Source: Zygnema cylindricum
Taxonomy: Eukaryota > Streptophyta > Zygnematophyceae > Zygnematales > Zygnemataceae
DNA length: 64,000 bases
Direction of reading: 5' to 3'
NCBI GenBank assembly: GCA_037447655.1
Contig: JBBHKE010000159.1
Coordinates: 524,041 to 588,040, forward strand
The notes under the pieces were generated by a model. It was not told the origin of the DNA. It saw only the letters and a program-made list of their open reading frames with translations, and made no database searches. Position 1 is the stretch's first letter. Every line of letters starts with the position of its first letter. The translations under genes were made by a program, and so were the position numbers. This document shows, one piece after another, positions 1 to 12,158 of this stretch.

Positions 1-1
1 G

Positions 2-327
2 TGTTAACATTTAAATAACTATCAAACCCTATATCATATATCTTTGGTTTAGACTAGTTGGCTAAGGCTACCGGCTACCGGCTATTTTGGCGGACGGCAA
101 GTTTCAGGTTCAAATGGCGCGCCGAGTTTATTTTATATAAATCTACTAACCTAATATCTGTCCCCGTCGGGATAGCATAGGCGGCCATGGCTCTATCTCC
201 CTCTCCAACTTTCAGTGATTGCGACAAGTGTGGGAGCTGGAGAGAGGAGTTAGAGGCAGACTGCCTCTGCTTCTTTTCTGCATTTTACAAAACCTAGAAA
301 ATACTAAAACAACCTTTAACTTCTACA
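2..327 (-). repeat. 3' LTR of the Copia element (visible part)
   Basis: The stretch starting TGTTAACATTTAAATAAC and ending TTCTACA recurs at 5453-5780 in the same orientation with about 96% identity by eye. Homology already runs at base 1, so the LTR probably extends left of the window and 326 bp is a minimum length. Confidence 0.85.
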
Positions 328-340
328 CTCCCCTTATTTT

Positions 341-679
341 CTAGTCACTCTTTATTTTAAGACCACACTTCTCCCGGCAGAAAATTAGTTTAGGGGAAGG
401 AACAGGTTTGGTCATCATATCTGCCACCGTTTCACTATCTGGTTTATACTCCAAACTGATTATCTTGTTTTCTACTTTCTCCCTAACAAAGCTAAGTCTA
501 ATGTCCATGTGTTTGGCTTTAAAGTGATGTTTAGGATTGGCAGAAATGGCAATGGCATCCTGATTATCACAAAATACTTTTTGGACACCACTCTTAAGAT
601 GACCAAGCTCACCAAGCAAAGACTTGACCCACATTAATTCTTTTACAGCAGAGCAAGAAGCCATGTACTCTGCCTCCAT
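341..679 (-). pseudogene. Copia RNase H domain, C-terminal piece
   Basis: The 112-residue ORF starts at the TMEAEYMA motif, typical of the Copia RNase H, and continues through the C-terminal region that follows it in this family, ending just before the 3' LTR. A frame break near 680-700 separates it from the reverse transcriptase ORF, so this is the tail of a broken pol gene and its ATG is not a true start. Confidence 0.85.
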
Positions 680-700
680 GGTGGACTGATCAATAACTTT

Positions 701-2314
701 TTACTGCTTGCTGCTCCAGCAGCGAGCCACATCACCCACATACAATACATATCTAGATGTGCATCTCCTCATAGGAGCATCCCCATAGCTGGCATCACTC
801 CAAGTGGTGATGTCAGTATTGTTCCCACCCAAATGTAACCATAGATCCCTATTCCCTATGAGATATCTAAGGACTCTCTTAGCTGCCTCCCAATCTTTCT
901 TAGTGGGAGCATTCAGACTCCTACTTAGTACTCCTATAGCTGCGACTATGTTTGGACGGGTACAATTTATGAAATATATTAGGTTGCCCACTACTTGTGT
1001 ATAAGGGATGGTCTGCATAAATCTTTTCTCTTCCGGGCCTACCTCATCATCTAAGATAATTATTCCCTCTTCCTCACTCCCCTCACTTCCCTTCTTTAAT
1101 TCCATAGGAGTGGTACAACTATTAGCCTTGTCCATTTGGAATTTTTCTAACATGTTTCCAATGGCCTCTTTTTGAGTTAATCTTATTATCTTTCTGTCTC
1201 TGTCTCTCTCTACCTGAATTCCCAAAATATACATTGCTTCTCCCATATCCTTCATCTCAATTTTTTCTTTTAAATCATTTTTCAACCTATTTATTTTATC
1301 CATAGATTTACTTAAACCAAGCAAATCATCAACATAAATTGCAATAAAAATAATTCCTTCCTCATCTTCAAACAAATAAATTGAGTGATGTGAGCTGATC
1401 CGAATATATCTCAAACCTGTAAGAAACTCATCGAGCTTCTTGTTCCATTGCCGGGGCGCCTGTTTCAACCCATACAAATATTTGATCAATCGACATACCT
1501 TCCTTTCCTCCCCTTGCTCCACAAATCTTTCGAGTTGTCGCATAAAAATTTCCTCTTCCAACTCTCCATGTAGGAAGGCCGTCTTGATGTCCATCTGATG
1601 CACTTCCATGCCTTCTGCTGCCGCCATACTGAAAAGTATCCGAACCGAAGGAAACCTGACGACCGGAGCAAAAGTCTCCTCGTAGTCAATTCCCTCTTTC
1701 TGGGTAAATCCCTTCGCCACTAACTGAGCCTTGTAGCGCTCAATGGTGTTATCCGGGTTGAGTTTCAGCTTAAATACCCACTTAAACTTAATTGGCTCAA
1801 TGTCATGAGGATAATCCACCAATTCCCATGTATCGGCCGCCATAATTGAGGCCATCTCCTCATTAATGGCTGTCTTCCACCGGTTTCTTTTAGGACAAGT
1901 CATTGCCTCATTATAAGTTTGAGGTTCATCGGGGTGAGACAGTTTGGTTACCTTATTGTTAACTTGTCTCTCTTGCAGTCTTTTGCTGCTTCTTCTTCCT
2001 CCCTCAAACTCGGTTGCCGGAATAGATGGCCCTCTTGGATTCTTCCAAACAGTTTCTACTTCTCCCCTATTCTTTGATTCCGGGTCGATTTCCACCACGT
2101 CTTCCGCTTCGGTTGGAGTTAATACTAGGGGTTCCACATTTGTGTCTTTCTCAATCTGATCTGTACCTGGAAGATCATCATCTTCTTGAAATCCTGGATA
2201 GTTAGGAAGCTCAAAGTCATCAGAATTTTCTGACTCAAATCTGATTTTGACTGTCTTTGTATGCTTAAAGGGATCTATAGATTTTCCTTCATCCATAACC
2301 ACTAGATTCTTCAC
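701..2314 (-). pseudogene. Copia reverse transcriptase (pol middle)
   Basis: The 537-residue ORF is the longest intact piece of the Copia polyprotein. The RT_2-type domain begins near residue 140 (WKTAINEEMASI, then KWVFKLKLNPD). The catalytic signatures MDIKTAFLHGEL and IYVDDLLG are both present, so the active-site aspartates are kept. The first 120 residues are the acidic linker between integrase and RT. The RNase H start (WSDASYGDAP) is at the C-terminal end before the frame break. In life it would copy element RNA in virus-like particles. The loss of frame at both ends means no complete protein from this copy. Confidence 0.9.
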
Positions 2315-2386
2315 TAAGATAATATCATCTCTTTTGAGATCATAGACTCTGTATCCTTTTACATCTTCATCATATCCTAGTAAATA

Positions 2387-2944
2387 TCATGGTTTTCCTT
2401 TTGGGTCTAACTTCCAGTTTGACCGATCTGTGTCTATACTGAACACTTGACTACCGAAAACCTTTAAGTGTGAAACATCTGGTTTTCGGCCTGTCCATCT
2501 CTCATAGGGTGTTTGGCCTTTTACTGTTGAAGTAAGAACTCTATTCTTGAGATAATTTGCACAGTTCATTGCTTCAGCCCAAAACTTCTTTCTTATCTTC
2601 TTATCGGACAGCATACTACTAGCACTATCACTCAGTGTTCTATTTAATCTTTCGGCTACACCATTCTGCTCAGGATTTTCAGGAACTGTCTTTTGGTGTT
2701 GCACTCCATCTTCTCTCAGAAAATCCTCAAACTAGTTAGAGGTATACTCTCTACCATTGTCACTCCTTGCTCTCTTGATTGAGGTTTTATGGAGTGTTTC
2801 ACTCCATGCTTTATATTGTTTAAAACATTCCTGAGCCTCTGACTTATTTTTCAAAAAATACACCCTAGAATATCGAGACCAATCATCGGTGATAGTCATC
2901 ATAAATCTCTTCCCCCGGGTGACGGCACTCTGGCCGGCCCCCAA
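2387..2944 (-). pseudogene. Copia integrase core, interrupted
   Basis: Two ORFs (2732-2944 and 2387-2704) are separated by an in-frame stop near 2730. The upstream part carries the integrase core start (TITDDWSRYSRVYFL) and SDNGREY, holding the second catalytic aspartate. The downstream part has the PEQNGVAERLNRTL signature with the catalytic glutamate. Together they match the rve core with its D-D-35-E arrangement. The stop between SDNG and PEQNG inactivates it. Confidence 0.85.
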
Positions 2945-3275
2945 ATATCTGTGTGTACTAAATCTAGAATATTTTCTCCCTTATAGGTGGCAGTTTTTGG
3001 GAAGGGTAACCCGTGTGCTTTACCTTTAGCACATCCACTACAATCACTTAGATTCCCACTTTCACCAAACTGAATCCTTCCACTACTCCCATCTTTTTCA
3101 TCTCTCTTAACTTATCTAGATTCACATGCCAAAGCCTCTTATGCCACAACATTATATCTTGAACACCAGCATAATAAAGTTTCTTCTATTCATTGCTTAA
3201 AACCAGCCTAAACATCCCTTGGCTACCTATTTCAGGAGTGAAATAAACTTCCTCCTCAAAACTAGCAGTAAAAAC

Positions 3276-4025
3276 TCATTTCCTAGTGCGAGTATCAAAA
3301 CCCTTATCATCTAATACACACGTACAGATGAGGTTTTTGTTCAGTTCCGGAATAAACAATACATCGGAGAATGTAACTATAGATGTCTTTCCTTCTTCTA
3401 ACACTATTAGATCTACCGATCCTACAAGAGTAGTAGTGACTATCCTCCCATCCTCGTACTGTATCTCTACGGTGAGAATCTTTCTTATCTTAGTGAACAG
3501 GTGTTTATCTTTACACATGTTCATGGATGCACCTGAATCTACAATCAAGTCTGCTTCACCTTTCAATCCATCGAAAGCACATTTCTGCTTTCGTGGAATT
3601 TCGACCTCGTTTTTCGCTTCCAACTCTTCATCCAATAGGATTTCATCGTCCTCGTCCTCGGATTCCGCCTCATGTACCTGTGTCACAAGGGCCTTTTTCT
3701 TTCCTCTCGAGGGTCCACCGGTCTGCCCCTCTTTTAACCGCAACTCGGTTAACTTAGTGCATTCAGCCATATAGAGCCCCGGTTTCTTACAAAAATGGCA
3801 CAAACCCTTGGGAGTCCTTGGTCCGAACTCCTCGGTCTGATTTTTCTGCCCCTCCCCTCGATAATTTCCAACCTGTTTTCGGGAATCATTGTTTCTCCAA
3901 TCGGTCCCAGCTGCCAAAGCTTGCCCACTCTTTCCTCCCCTTCGGATCTCAATTGTATTCTCTCGAACGAGAATCATCCCTACCAATGAATTCCAAATCC
4001 ACCTTGAGTCCGCCAAGTCCTGCAC
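3276..4025 (-). pseudogene. Copia gag zinc knuckle plus aspartic protease
   Basis: The 249-residue ORF contains a degenerate CCHC knuckle (CHFCKKPGLYMAEC): the cysteines are kept but the usual histidine is missing, so nucleic-acid binding is doubtful. About 85 residues later is LIVDSGASMNMC, the DSG active site of the Copia protease, followed by DVLFIPELNKNLI, the conserved protease C-terminal strand. Integrase pieces follow in the expected order. Confidence 0.85.
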
Positions 4026-4099
4026 ACGGTTGACTATGTTCTCGAACTCATCGGGTACTTCATCAGTAAACAGTTAACCTTTTCGTTTTCACTAACTAC

Positions 4100-4752
4100 T
4101 TATCCATCACTCTCTAGTTCCATGAAAAATGTAGCAAGCTCATTGCAAAAATCAAACGTCTTCCCCTCTTTGTATACATACTCCTTAATTTTCTGATCAG
4201 CCAATTGTTGTTGCTGAATCGTACCACTTTGGTACATCTCTATGAGAGCCACCCAAAGATCGGATGCCGTCTCTACCTGCAAATGGGGAGATGCAAGCCC
4301 TTGAGTAGGATGGCGGAAGATGAAGTGCTTAGCCGCCATATTGTTGTAGTCCTAAGTATCGATATCATTCTCCTCGTTCCTCGGAATAGGTGACATGAAT
4401 GCCGAACCGGTTGCTATTGGTGTGTCTGTCTCATATCATTCTCCTCGTTCCTCGGAATAGGTGACATGAATGCCGAACCGGTTGCTATTGGTGTGATTGT
4501 CTCCTTCTCTTTTCCTTTGTCCACCACCTCTCCTTCCTTTGTCTCCTCCGTTGAAGATGGATCTGCATCTCTAGTGAATCTGCCTCCTGTAAACCCTGGA
4601 GGTATCCCAAGACTGGATGGACGCCTCACCCGTCCACTCACTATTCCCCAAAACCGTTTCTCACATAGAGCTCCTGTCATCATACTTTCCCAGTATATGA
4701 AGCCAGCTATATTGAATATGGGCACCCTAGATGGTGGGCCCATGACCTGCAA
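4100..4752 (-). pseudogene. Copia gag N-terminal half
   Basis: Two ORFs (4414-4752 and 4100-4339) cover the UBN2-type gag capsid region. ASDLWVALIEMY and the following Q-rich helix match the usual gag pattern of a tryptophan-containing helix, then LxxxKI. A 71-bp tandem duplication between them breaks the frame. No function is expected from this copy. Confidence 0.7.
4362..4494. repeat. 71-bp tandem duplication inside gag
   Basis: The stretch starting ATATCATTCTCCTCG at 4362 repeats from 4433, offset 71 bp, almost without change. Since 71 is not a multiple of three it shifts the gag frame. The near identity says it is younger than most decay in the element. Confidence 0.9.
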
Positions 4753-5452
4753 CTCTCAGACCTCCATAGGACCTTAGAGTAGGCAGCTCACACGAAGCCA
4801 CTAGGATAACCCTGACCCCTTTGTGTTTCACTAAGAATAACTGCCACCTTGGCAATCAAAAACTCTGACCACCTACACCCCTGTAAAGGCAAGAATCCCC
4901 TGAGTCGATAGCAAAAAGAATCTGTGGATTTGCTTCCTTGAGCAGTAAGTTATGAAGGGTCAAAGTTGACCTTTTATACAAAAGCTCTCTGGGAGAGAGG
5001 GTCCAATCTATCAAATTTTTCTAAGTCCTATCTCTCTCTAAAACTCTATCTACTGAAGTACGGCACCCAACATAATAATGTATCGTACATAAAGGTACAA
5101 GTGCCGTCGTACTTTATGTACGGCCATTCTACGTCATGGCCAAAAAGTCGACACATGTCATTTTTGGATTCGTTCTTGGAATCCCCGGAGATGTCGTAAT
5201 CCAATGTTATTGTGCCACGTGGTGATTGATGTGACGTCGACCGCAAACCTCCAAAAACCTATTGCGCGAGCTCGGCATGCTTCGTGGCCGTCCGATTAAG
5301 TCGGATTACAATTGTGGTCGTAATAAATACTTGCGCAATATTTGTTTCGCCTTCGAAACAAAATGCGCGGTATCCGTTTCGGATGTGCCGTACGCCGTAC
5401 ACTACAAACTGTATTTATGTCTAAATATCGCGTTGAATGAAGATAGGCGACG

Positions 5453-5780
5453 TGTTAACATTTAAATAACTATCAAACCCTATATCATATATCTTTGGTT
5501 TAGACTAGTTGGCTAAGGCTACCGGCTACCGGCTATTTTGGCGGACGGCAGGTTTCAGGTTCAAATGGCGCGCCAAGTTTATTTTATATAAATCTACTAA
5601 CCTAATATCTGTCCCCGTCGGGATAGCATAGGCGGCCATGGCTCTATCTCCCTCTCCAAATTTCAGTGACTGCGACAAGTGTGGGAGTTGGAGAGAGGAG
5701 TTAGAGGCAGACTGCCTTTGGTTTTTATTTCTGCATTTTACAAAACCTAGAAAATACTAAAATAACCTTTAATTTCTACA
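5453..5780 (-). repeat. 5' LTR of the Copia element (minimum extent)
   Basis: Direct repeat of positions 2-327. The outer edge is clear: similarity stops after TTCTACA at 5780, giving a TG...CA end on the minus strand. The inner edge near 5453 is only where the left copy runs off the window. No standard initiator-Met primer binding site is visible just inside 5453, which supports a longer LTR reaching further left. Confidence 0.8.
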
Positions 5781-7688
5781 CACGTGCTCCCACTCCTCTC
5801 CTCGATTTCTTGGCATGATTGATTATGTCGAAGTCTGGAGGCGAGGATAGTAAAAAGCTTGGGCGGGAGGAGGGTAGGATATGGGGAAGCGGCTTCCTCG
5901 GTTTCGTTTTCAATGTTCCATGGCGTCTTCTTTCAAAAAAAAATGAAGAAGACGCTAGTACAAATTTCAAACTGAACGCGCGAAATTATTGTGACGTTCA
6001 ACGTCTCTTTTCGAAAATGTCCGTACATTTTCGATTATTTAAATTACAACTTCCGTGGTATTCCTGTTCAGTTCACTGAACAGAAAGTACCAATAAGTAC
6101 GACTCATATTTCCCGTTTTATTCCGTACATATCCGTGAAAAAATGTACCGTTACAGTAATTTGTTTACAGGTTCCCGTAATTTTGCAGTTTCAGTTGACA
6201 GTTCACGTTTTTTTACGATTTTTTCCATTCAATCGGAAAAAAGGAAAAAATCGCGCGATTTGAACAACGAAGGTTTATAGTGTTCCTGGCTTCCTTGTCT
6301 TTTCGCACGCGACAATAACTTTTCAAAGGTAAAATGTTTCGTAGACTTTTTATTTCCAGTGGCCATTGAGTTTATTACACGTGTCATATCGACTAAATTT
6401 CAACGTTTCGATATTACGAACGTATTTTACACTTGCGAAAGCGTATTTCCGTACCAATAAGGATTGTACTTGAAGGATCAATCTCCATGCGGCACGTGTC
6501 AGTATAAATATTCCGTACAGATCTGGCAGCAATTTCTTGAGGAACTTTCTTTTTCGTAGACGTGCTCAGTTTGAAACGATGCCACGTCATCTGATCCTAT
6601 AGATTGCAAAATCTTCGGTGGATTCTGATGCCGGATTCGCTCTTGTAGTCAGGCCAAAAGTACGGTTTTATGTACGAATATTTGTACGGATTCAAAAGCG
6701 CAGGAGAGTGTGAAGTTTCCTAGGATGCCACGGATTGCGATTCTTCCAGATTTTGAGTCCACCCTGTCTGATGTCACATGGCCTACGGCACGTGTGAAGA
6801 AGTCAGTAGCTGTATGACGTGGCATCCGAGTCGTCTAGCCACGTGTAGACATCGTACACGGCTGGTAGCTGGCTACGTCCTTCTAGTGGACTGCGGGAAA
6901 CGGCGGTCAGGTATTGGCTGGATGGAGAGATTGCAAAAAAAAAAAAAAACAAAAGAATAAAATACAAATTACATTTCGTACTGTTTCATTCTGTTTTAAA
7001 CTTTTTTCGGACGCTGAAACGAAAAAACTCGAACGGTCGAGGATAACTCCTGGATCCTTGGAGGGTCTTATTAGATTCCTAGTACAAATGTTTCTCAAAA
7101 ATGTGAAAAACAGACAGAAACAGTACGAAATGGTACGATAAAGTACGAATCTCACGAAAGTACACGCCACTTTTCCTGACGGAGATTTCCGGTGAGAAGT
7201 TTGTCGTTTGTTATTTCAAATAAAATTTCACCAAATTCCCCAAAATTTCACCGGGAAACCAACAGCGTCTTTTCTTTTGTCTTTTCTAATGTCGGTCGCG
7301 TCATTTCCGCTATTAAAAGTTAAAAACTGCCCAGCCCTATCCCAGTTTACCGTTATTAGGGCCAAAAGTCCCCACTCGGATTCCCTCGGGGGCCGCGTTT
7401 TCGTCCACATCCTAAAAGCTGTGTGGAGCCGTGGACGACTGTACTGACGGCCGTCCGCAATCGTCTTCACCCTTAAGCTTTGGCCGGTAAGCGGGTCATA
7501 TGAAATCTTTAAGATTATTCCGCGAATCCCGGGTCTGCGGCGCCATCGGGATATTTCTTGTCTCCGCGTGCTTAGTTTGTTTTTTAGCGGCTGAATCCGG
7601 TACAGTCTGTACGTATCTGAGATAATAGTTGCGGAAAAGACAAAATTTCAGGCTTCGGACATTTGTTTAAGTATACACGTGTCACTAC
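5781..7688. other. Gene-free, GTAC-rich repeat DNA
   Basis: No convincing coding region. GTAC, often as CGTAC or GTACG, recurs many times. The part from about 5990 to 6260 resembles 43010-43390: both carry a CTGTTCA...GACAGAAAGTAC type sequence and end in a shared GGAAAAAATCGCGCGATTT block. It is probably decayed non-autonomous transposon sequence. Confidence 0.6.
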
Positions 7689-7889
7689 TACACCGTGAAT
7701 CGTTATTAGCCTTATGTACGCTATATCGGCACCCCAAAATATTGACATTGATACCTTAAAAAAAATAAAGTACACTATTTAAGAAAGTGGACCATAATCT
7801 GCCACGTCTCCCGGAACTAAATTAGAATGAATGACGCTAATTTCTTTACACTAATAATTTCTATACGCTAATAACGATTCAAGGTGTAC
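7689..7889. mobile_element. Small MITE, about 200 bp
   Basis: The left end TACACCGTGAATCGTTATTA is matched in reverse complement at the right end (TAATAACGATTCAAGGTGTA) with one or two mismatches over about 22 bp. There is no coding capacity. Related ends occur at 43888-44445, 45440, 51825 and 52170. Confidence 0.6.
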
Positions 7890-8509
7890 AGTAGCAAAGT
7901 GCGATCTGTGTGACAGCACAAAAGTACAGCCGTACAGGAACGACTGAGACGAAACTCGCCGTACAAGAGTACGGATGGCCGTTAACTGTTCGATTCCACA
8001 AAATTAATGTTGCGGCAATATGATAAGTGATGGTCCAGAACATACCACGTGTAAGCTGCGAGGTAGCCGTCGTAAAATACCACGGCCGTATTTCACCAGG
8101 TGTTGCCAGTAACTGTACGGAAATTTGGCAGTAATGTTACCCTAATCCGTTTTTTCTGATCCGTTTTCAGTTCCAATTTTCTGACTTAATTCACGTTATT
8201 ATTAATTTTTATTTTATTTTATTTGTTTGGCTGTAGCACTTCATGCGGCTTTCGTTTTTCGGAAAACCGAAGTAAAGGAGGGAATGGAGGGATCAAAGGG
8301 AAAATGAAGTAATTTCTTTTTGTCCTAAAGCCGATTTGTATACCAATAAAAAGGATACTTATATACGAGAAAATATGAGGTCATTTTAACAAAGTCATCT
8401 TCATACTGTGTATATAATTATGTATGTACATGTATATGTGCACACAATATTTTCCGGCCAAGATTCCTATACGAAAAAAATACAAAGAAAAACTTTGAAC
8501 AAAGACTAA
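7890..8509. other. Gene-free AT-rich DNA
   Basis: No ORF or repeat of note beyond scattered GTAC motifs and short AT runs. Confidence 0.5.
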
Positions 8510-9170
8510 GGCTATGTGCCCATGTAATCAAATCTTTGAAATGTAACTTTGGATTTTAGTGATGATTCTACGTACTACTTTCGCCGAGCGTTCCAATGAG
8601 CAAATATAAAATTGTTGCTTTGAATTGTGATGGTTGTAGATGTGGCTAAAACTTGTGACACTAGATGATTATAATTCTTGTGACAATTGGTGATGTCAAC
8701 CAAAACGGTGACGATTGTAGACGTCTAGTTTTTTGTGACATTGTATATGTTTAAGGTTTTGTGACATTGTGACGTCATGTTCACTTGTGACCTTTTCGAC
8801 GTCGTTAGTACACAAACTTTCTGCCATGTCTTCTTGATTACTTATTTTTAACTTTTCTCACTTAACCTGCCACCGAACTACGCCTAATGGTTGTGAAAAA
8901 AAATCTTTTTTGGAGCTCTTTCATTTCCTACCAATATTGTCATGTTTCATTCGAAGAAAAAGGAGTGAGGAGCGGCAGTGTGAGATGGAGGGGGAGAGGC
9001 GACGACGGTGTATACTTTTACAATGCCCCCATGAATGAAAATGGAGGTTGGTTGGAATTTTTTTTTTCTTAGATACGCGTGACGGGAAATGAAAAAAATA
9101 TCGTGTATTTCCACGTTGGTGGCATGTGCGTAATCGTCTTCTTATCCGTTTCTCAAATGTTATTTTCACA
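8510..9170. mobile_element. Harbinger-like MITE, right end unclear
   Basis: The left end TAA|GGCTATGTGCCCATGT resembles the ends of the elements at 34472, 50365 and 17121. The interior shares their GTGACAATTG, GTAGACGTC and GTGACGTCA motifs. I could not find a matching right terminal repeat, so the right coordinate is a guess and the copy may be truncated. Confidence 0.5.
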
Positions 9171-10870
9171 AAATAAAAGCACCTATTATATACCTTATAT
9201 ATACCTTATAATAATATTTTGAGATGAAAGTGGCATGATGTGGCAATGGGCCGAAGGGAGAAAAACGCCAAATTAGGGTGTAGTTACATTAGGGGAGACG
9301 TGAGGTATATTACAGAATTTGAATTAAATTTGTACTTGACCGTACCATGCCGTACTATTTTTTCGTAAGTTTTTTGAAAACAACAGTACAGAAGATACGA
9401 TCATGTTTCTCCAAGGGTCCGGGAGAAAACATTGACCGTCCGATTATACTTTGGTCTTCATCCCCGAATCGCTCCATCCACCTCTGTTATGGTGGACTCG
9501 CCTCACGGAGGTGAGTACACTATCACGGAATCCGTAGAATCGCTACACCTGGACGATAGACAAGTGCGACAATGAACTACTATTAAAACTTTATCACGTG
9601 GCCAAAATCACGTGCCTTCGGGCAAGGTGGCCGGAAAATCTTTGCCAAAAAGAAGTACAGCTTTTGCCTTCCTGCTAGAAGAAGTACGGCCCTTGCCTTT
9701 CTTCCAGCTTCATGGTTTCGAGCGTTATTTTTTGTCGTTTTTGTTTTGAAACACAAATTTAAATTGTGAAAGTACACGTATATAATACGCAAGTACAGAT
9801 TTTGAAATGAAATTGGTCGGTTTCGAATTTGACGATTTTAAAAATTGGATCCTCAATTTACATGGAACCACTCAAATCAAAACACTTATATAAAAACTTA
9901 TTTACAGATGTTACACGATGTAACCGAGGCCTCTGTATTACAGAAATATTGTCTGTACGATTACAGAGACCCCCCGATGCAGCCTTACCCTTAGAGTACT
10001 TTCCAAAACAGCGTGAATTGTACTATGGTTTTAACACATTTTTTGTACGGTAGACAATTTTTTTGTTGCAAGCTTGATTTTGGAGAAAAATGACAAAAAA
10101 ATAACCCTTACTTTAACACCTGGGTACACAACCTAATCAAGGAAAAAACTTGAAAACAAGTGAAAACTGAAAATATGAAAAGAAAAACATAAAAGAATCT
10201 GACGGAAGACTTACGAGAGAACATAAAAAATAATTCGGAGGAAGACCTCCATACGTGAAAAAAAACATAAAACTCTTCAAGCAAGACTCATACGGAAAAA
10301 AAAACCATAAAAACTTTTCGAGGGAAGACTTCCATACAAAAAAAATAATAATAATAATAACTCTTCAAGCAAACACTCGAAGATGAAAAACATAAAACTA
10401 AAAACGAAGACTGCCATACAGAAAAAAACTTTGTAAATATACAAAAGTACAAAAAAAAAAATCTTAAATATACCCAAAAAAGGATAGCTTATATTAACTG
10501 AATTTAGTACAACAACTAGTACAGAAAAAACCAGATCCATTATAAGTCAAGTAAACAAAAAAAAGGGGGAAAAAAGAAGTGGGAAAAAAAAGAAAAAAAA
10601 GAGGGAAAAAAAAAAGACAAATCCTCTAAAACTTTGTACACCTTTTACGTAAAACCTACAAAAAATATCATTTATTCCTATTTATCAAACGTTTGCTATA
10701 ATAACAAAGGCCATTATTTTCTATCCAAACCAAAAAAAAACTATCAAAATATCTCTTTTTCCCTTTTTTTACCCCTTTTCTAGTACTGATTGAACCCTAA
10801 GAATGTACAAATTTTAACCAACCACAAAATGTAAAATTTCCAGACTTTCAAATTTCCACATTTTGGCCCA
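9171..10870. other. Gene-free DNA, AT/A-rich
   Basis: From 9171 to 10050 there are GTAC-rich sequences without ORFs. From 10080 to 10860 there are long A-runs and imperfect repeats of a motif like GAAGACTTCCATACG spaced 50-80 bp (around 10200-10420), a decayed short tandem array. No gene is supported. Confidence 0.5.
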
Positions 10871-10874
10871 GTTG

Positions 10875-11022
10875 CAAGAGAGGGAAAAAGGCAAAGAGGG
10901 AGAGGGAGAGAGAGAGAGAGGGAGGGAGAGCGAGAGAGAGAGAGGGCGAGGGCGAGGGCGAGGGCGAGGGAGAGAGAGAGGGAGAGGGAGAGGGAGAGAG
11001 AGAGGGAGAGGGAGGGAGAGTC
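10875..11022. repeat. GA/GAGGGA-rich purine tract
   Basis: Plus-strand purine tract of GAGA, GAGGGA and GAGGGC units about 150 bp long, directly before the pyrophosphatase-like exon. Confidence 0.9.
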
Positions 11023-11023
11023 G

Positions 11024-11288
11024 ATGGTAGAGGTGATTGATATCGGAACTGCGAAGTTGAGGAGAGTAGGGGAGGTTTATTTAGTGAAGATTTTGGGAGC
11101 TTTTAAAGTGGAGGAGAGGGAGAAGGAGAGATGGGGTGGAGAGGGAGAGGGAGCGGTTTGGAAGGTGGTGGCAATCGCTTCAGATGACCCTCTCTCTCCC
11201 TCCCTCAAGGAGCAAAAGGACGTCAATTTGTACCTCCCGGGACTGTGGGACCTTCTGAGGGACTGGATAAAGGGAGAAAAAAGAGGCA

Positions 11289-11292
<4 letters not shown>
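11024..11292 (+). pseudogene. Isolated family I inorganic pyrophosphatase-like exon
   Basis: Translation gives VEVIDIGTAKLRRVGEVYLV and, after a GA-encoded insert, WKVVAIASDDPLSPSL...DVNLYLPGL...DWIKGEK. The order and spacing match the middle of eukaryotic soluble inorganic pyrophosphatase, where DVLEIGE, GQV-KVK, WKVIAI-DDP and DVEKYFPG occur in turn. That enzyme hydrolyses pyrophosphate to phosphate and works in cytosol or plastid. The reading ends at CAG|GTTTCT, a usable splice donor leading into the CT repeat. The upstream catalytic aspartates (DNDP region) and the downstream KPxN segment are absent from the neighbourhood. It is probably a captured exon or relic; a gene with a distant exon is possible but not seen. 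Confidence 0.5.

Positions 11293-11366
<74 letters not shown>
11293..11366. repeat. (CT)n microsatellite
   Basis: Nearly pure CT dinucleotides for about 70 bp, starting at the putative splice donor of the pyrophosphatase-like exon. Confidence 0.95.
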
Positions 11367-11370
<4 letters not shown>

Positions 11371-12156
11371 CCCTCGCCTCTCTTTACCCATTTCTCTCTC
11401 TCTCTACTGTTTGATTACCATGTTGTTTTTTGCTTTCGGATTTGTTTCGTCTTTTTCTCTCTCTCCCCTCTCCCTCTCCCTCGCCTTTCCTCCCCTCACC
11501 CCCTTCTCTTTGCTTATCCCCCCCCTTCTCCCCCTTAGTTGAAGTCCTGCTATCTCTGTTGGCATGGTAGGGGCGGGAGGGAGAGAGGATAGGCAGGGGA
11601 AACAGAAAGAAAGGCGAGAAAGGGAAGGGGGAGGCAGAAAAAGAAGGAAGAGACCAAGCTCGTGAGTCGAGTCATTGCCGACTCAGGAAAATCGAGAAAG
11701 GGAAGGACAGATATCCATGCAGTCGTCAAAATCAGACAAAAAGATCGGCAAAGTCTCGCGAATAAATCGAAAGAAAAGGAAGGCTCAAAACAAAATCAAA
11801 TCAATCAAATCGAATCGAAAGTCGAAATCGGAATCAAAATCTAAATCAAAAATCGAATAAAATCAAATCAAAATCAAAATCAATAGAAAAATTAAATCCA
11901 GTCAGCTGCTCAAAATCCATCCAACATCATCGCCGTCAAAGGAAAAATACAACAAAACAACATGGAAATCGGAAGCTGGCGATAAGGGGTGGGAATAGAG
12001 GGGGGTAGGAATAGTAGAGGTAGAGCGGTGTAGATATAGAGGGCGATAGCGATAGAGGGAAGGGATTTGACTGGCTCAGAAGAAAGAATCGATGAACATG
12101 GTAGGAAGATTAAGCTTAGAAGAGGAAAAAAGGCAAGGAGTAAAAATTAAACCGTC

Positions 12157-12158
<2 letters not shown>
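11367..12158. other. CT-rich then A-rich gene-free DNA
   Basis: Pyrimidine-rich to about 11540. Then an AAATC/GAATC-rich tract at 11750-11890 (repeated ATCAAATC units) that reads as low-complexity Lys/Ile/Ser ORFs. No gene supported. Confidence 0.5.

Larger units (their letters stand above)
1..5780 (-). mobile_element. Ty1/Copia LTR retrotransposon, inactive
   Basis: Reading on the minus strand from right to left, the element has a 5' LTR, gag, zinc knuckle, aspartic protease, integrase, reverse transcriptase, RNase H and a 3' LTR. Integrase before RT is the Copia order. A purine tract (AAGGGGAG) lies directly upstream of the 3' LTR on the minus strand, as expected for the polypurine tract. 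The coding region is split into at least five ORFs by stops and frameshifts, so this copy cannot make its own polyprotein. The two LTR copies differ at roughly a dozen positions over about 327 bp, so the insertion is neither brand new nor ancient. The window begins inside or at the very edge of the left LTR, so the true left end and target duplication cannot be seen. Confidence 0.9.
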
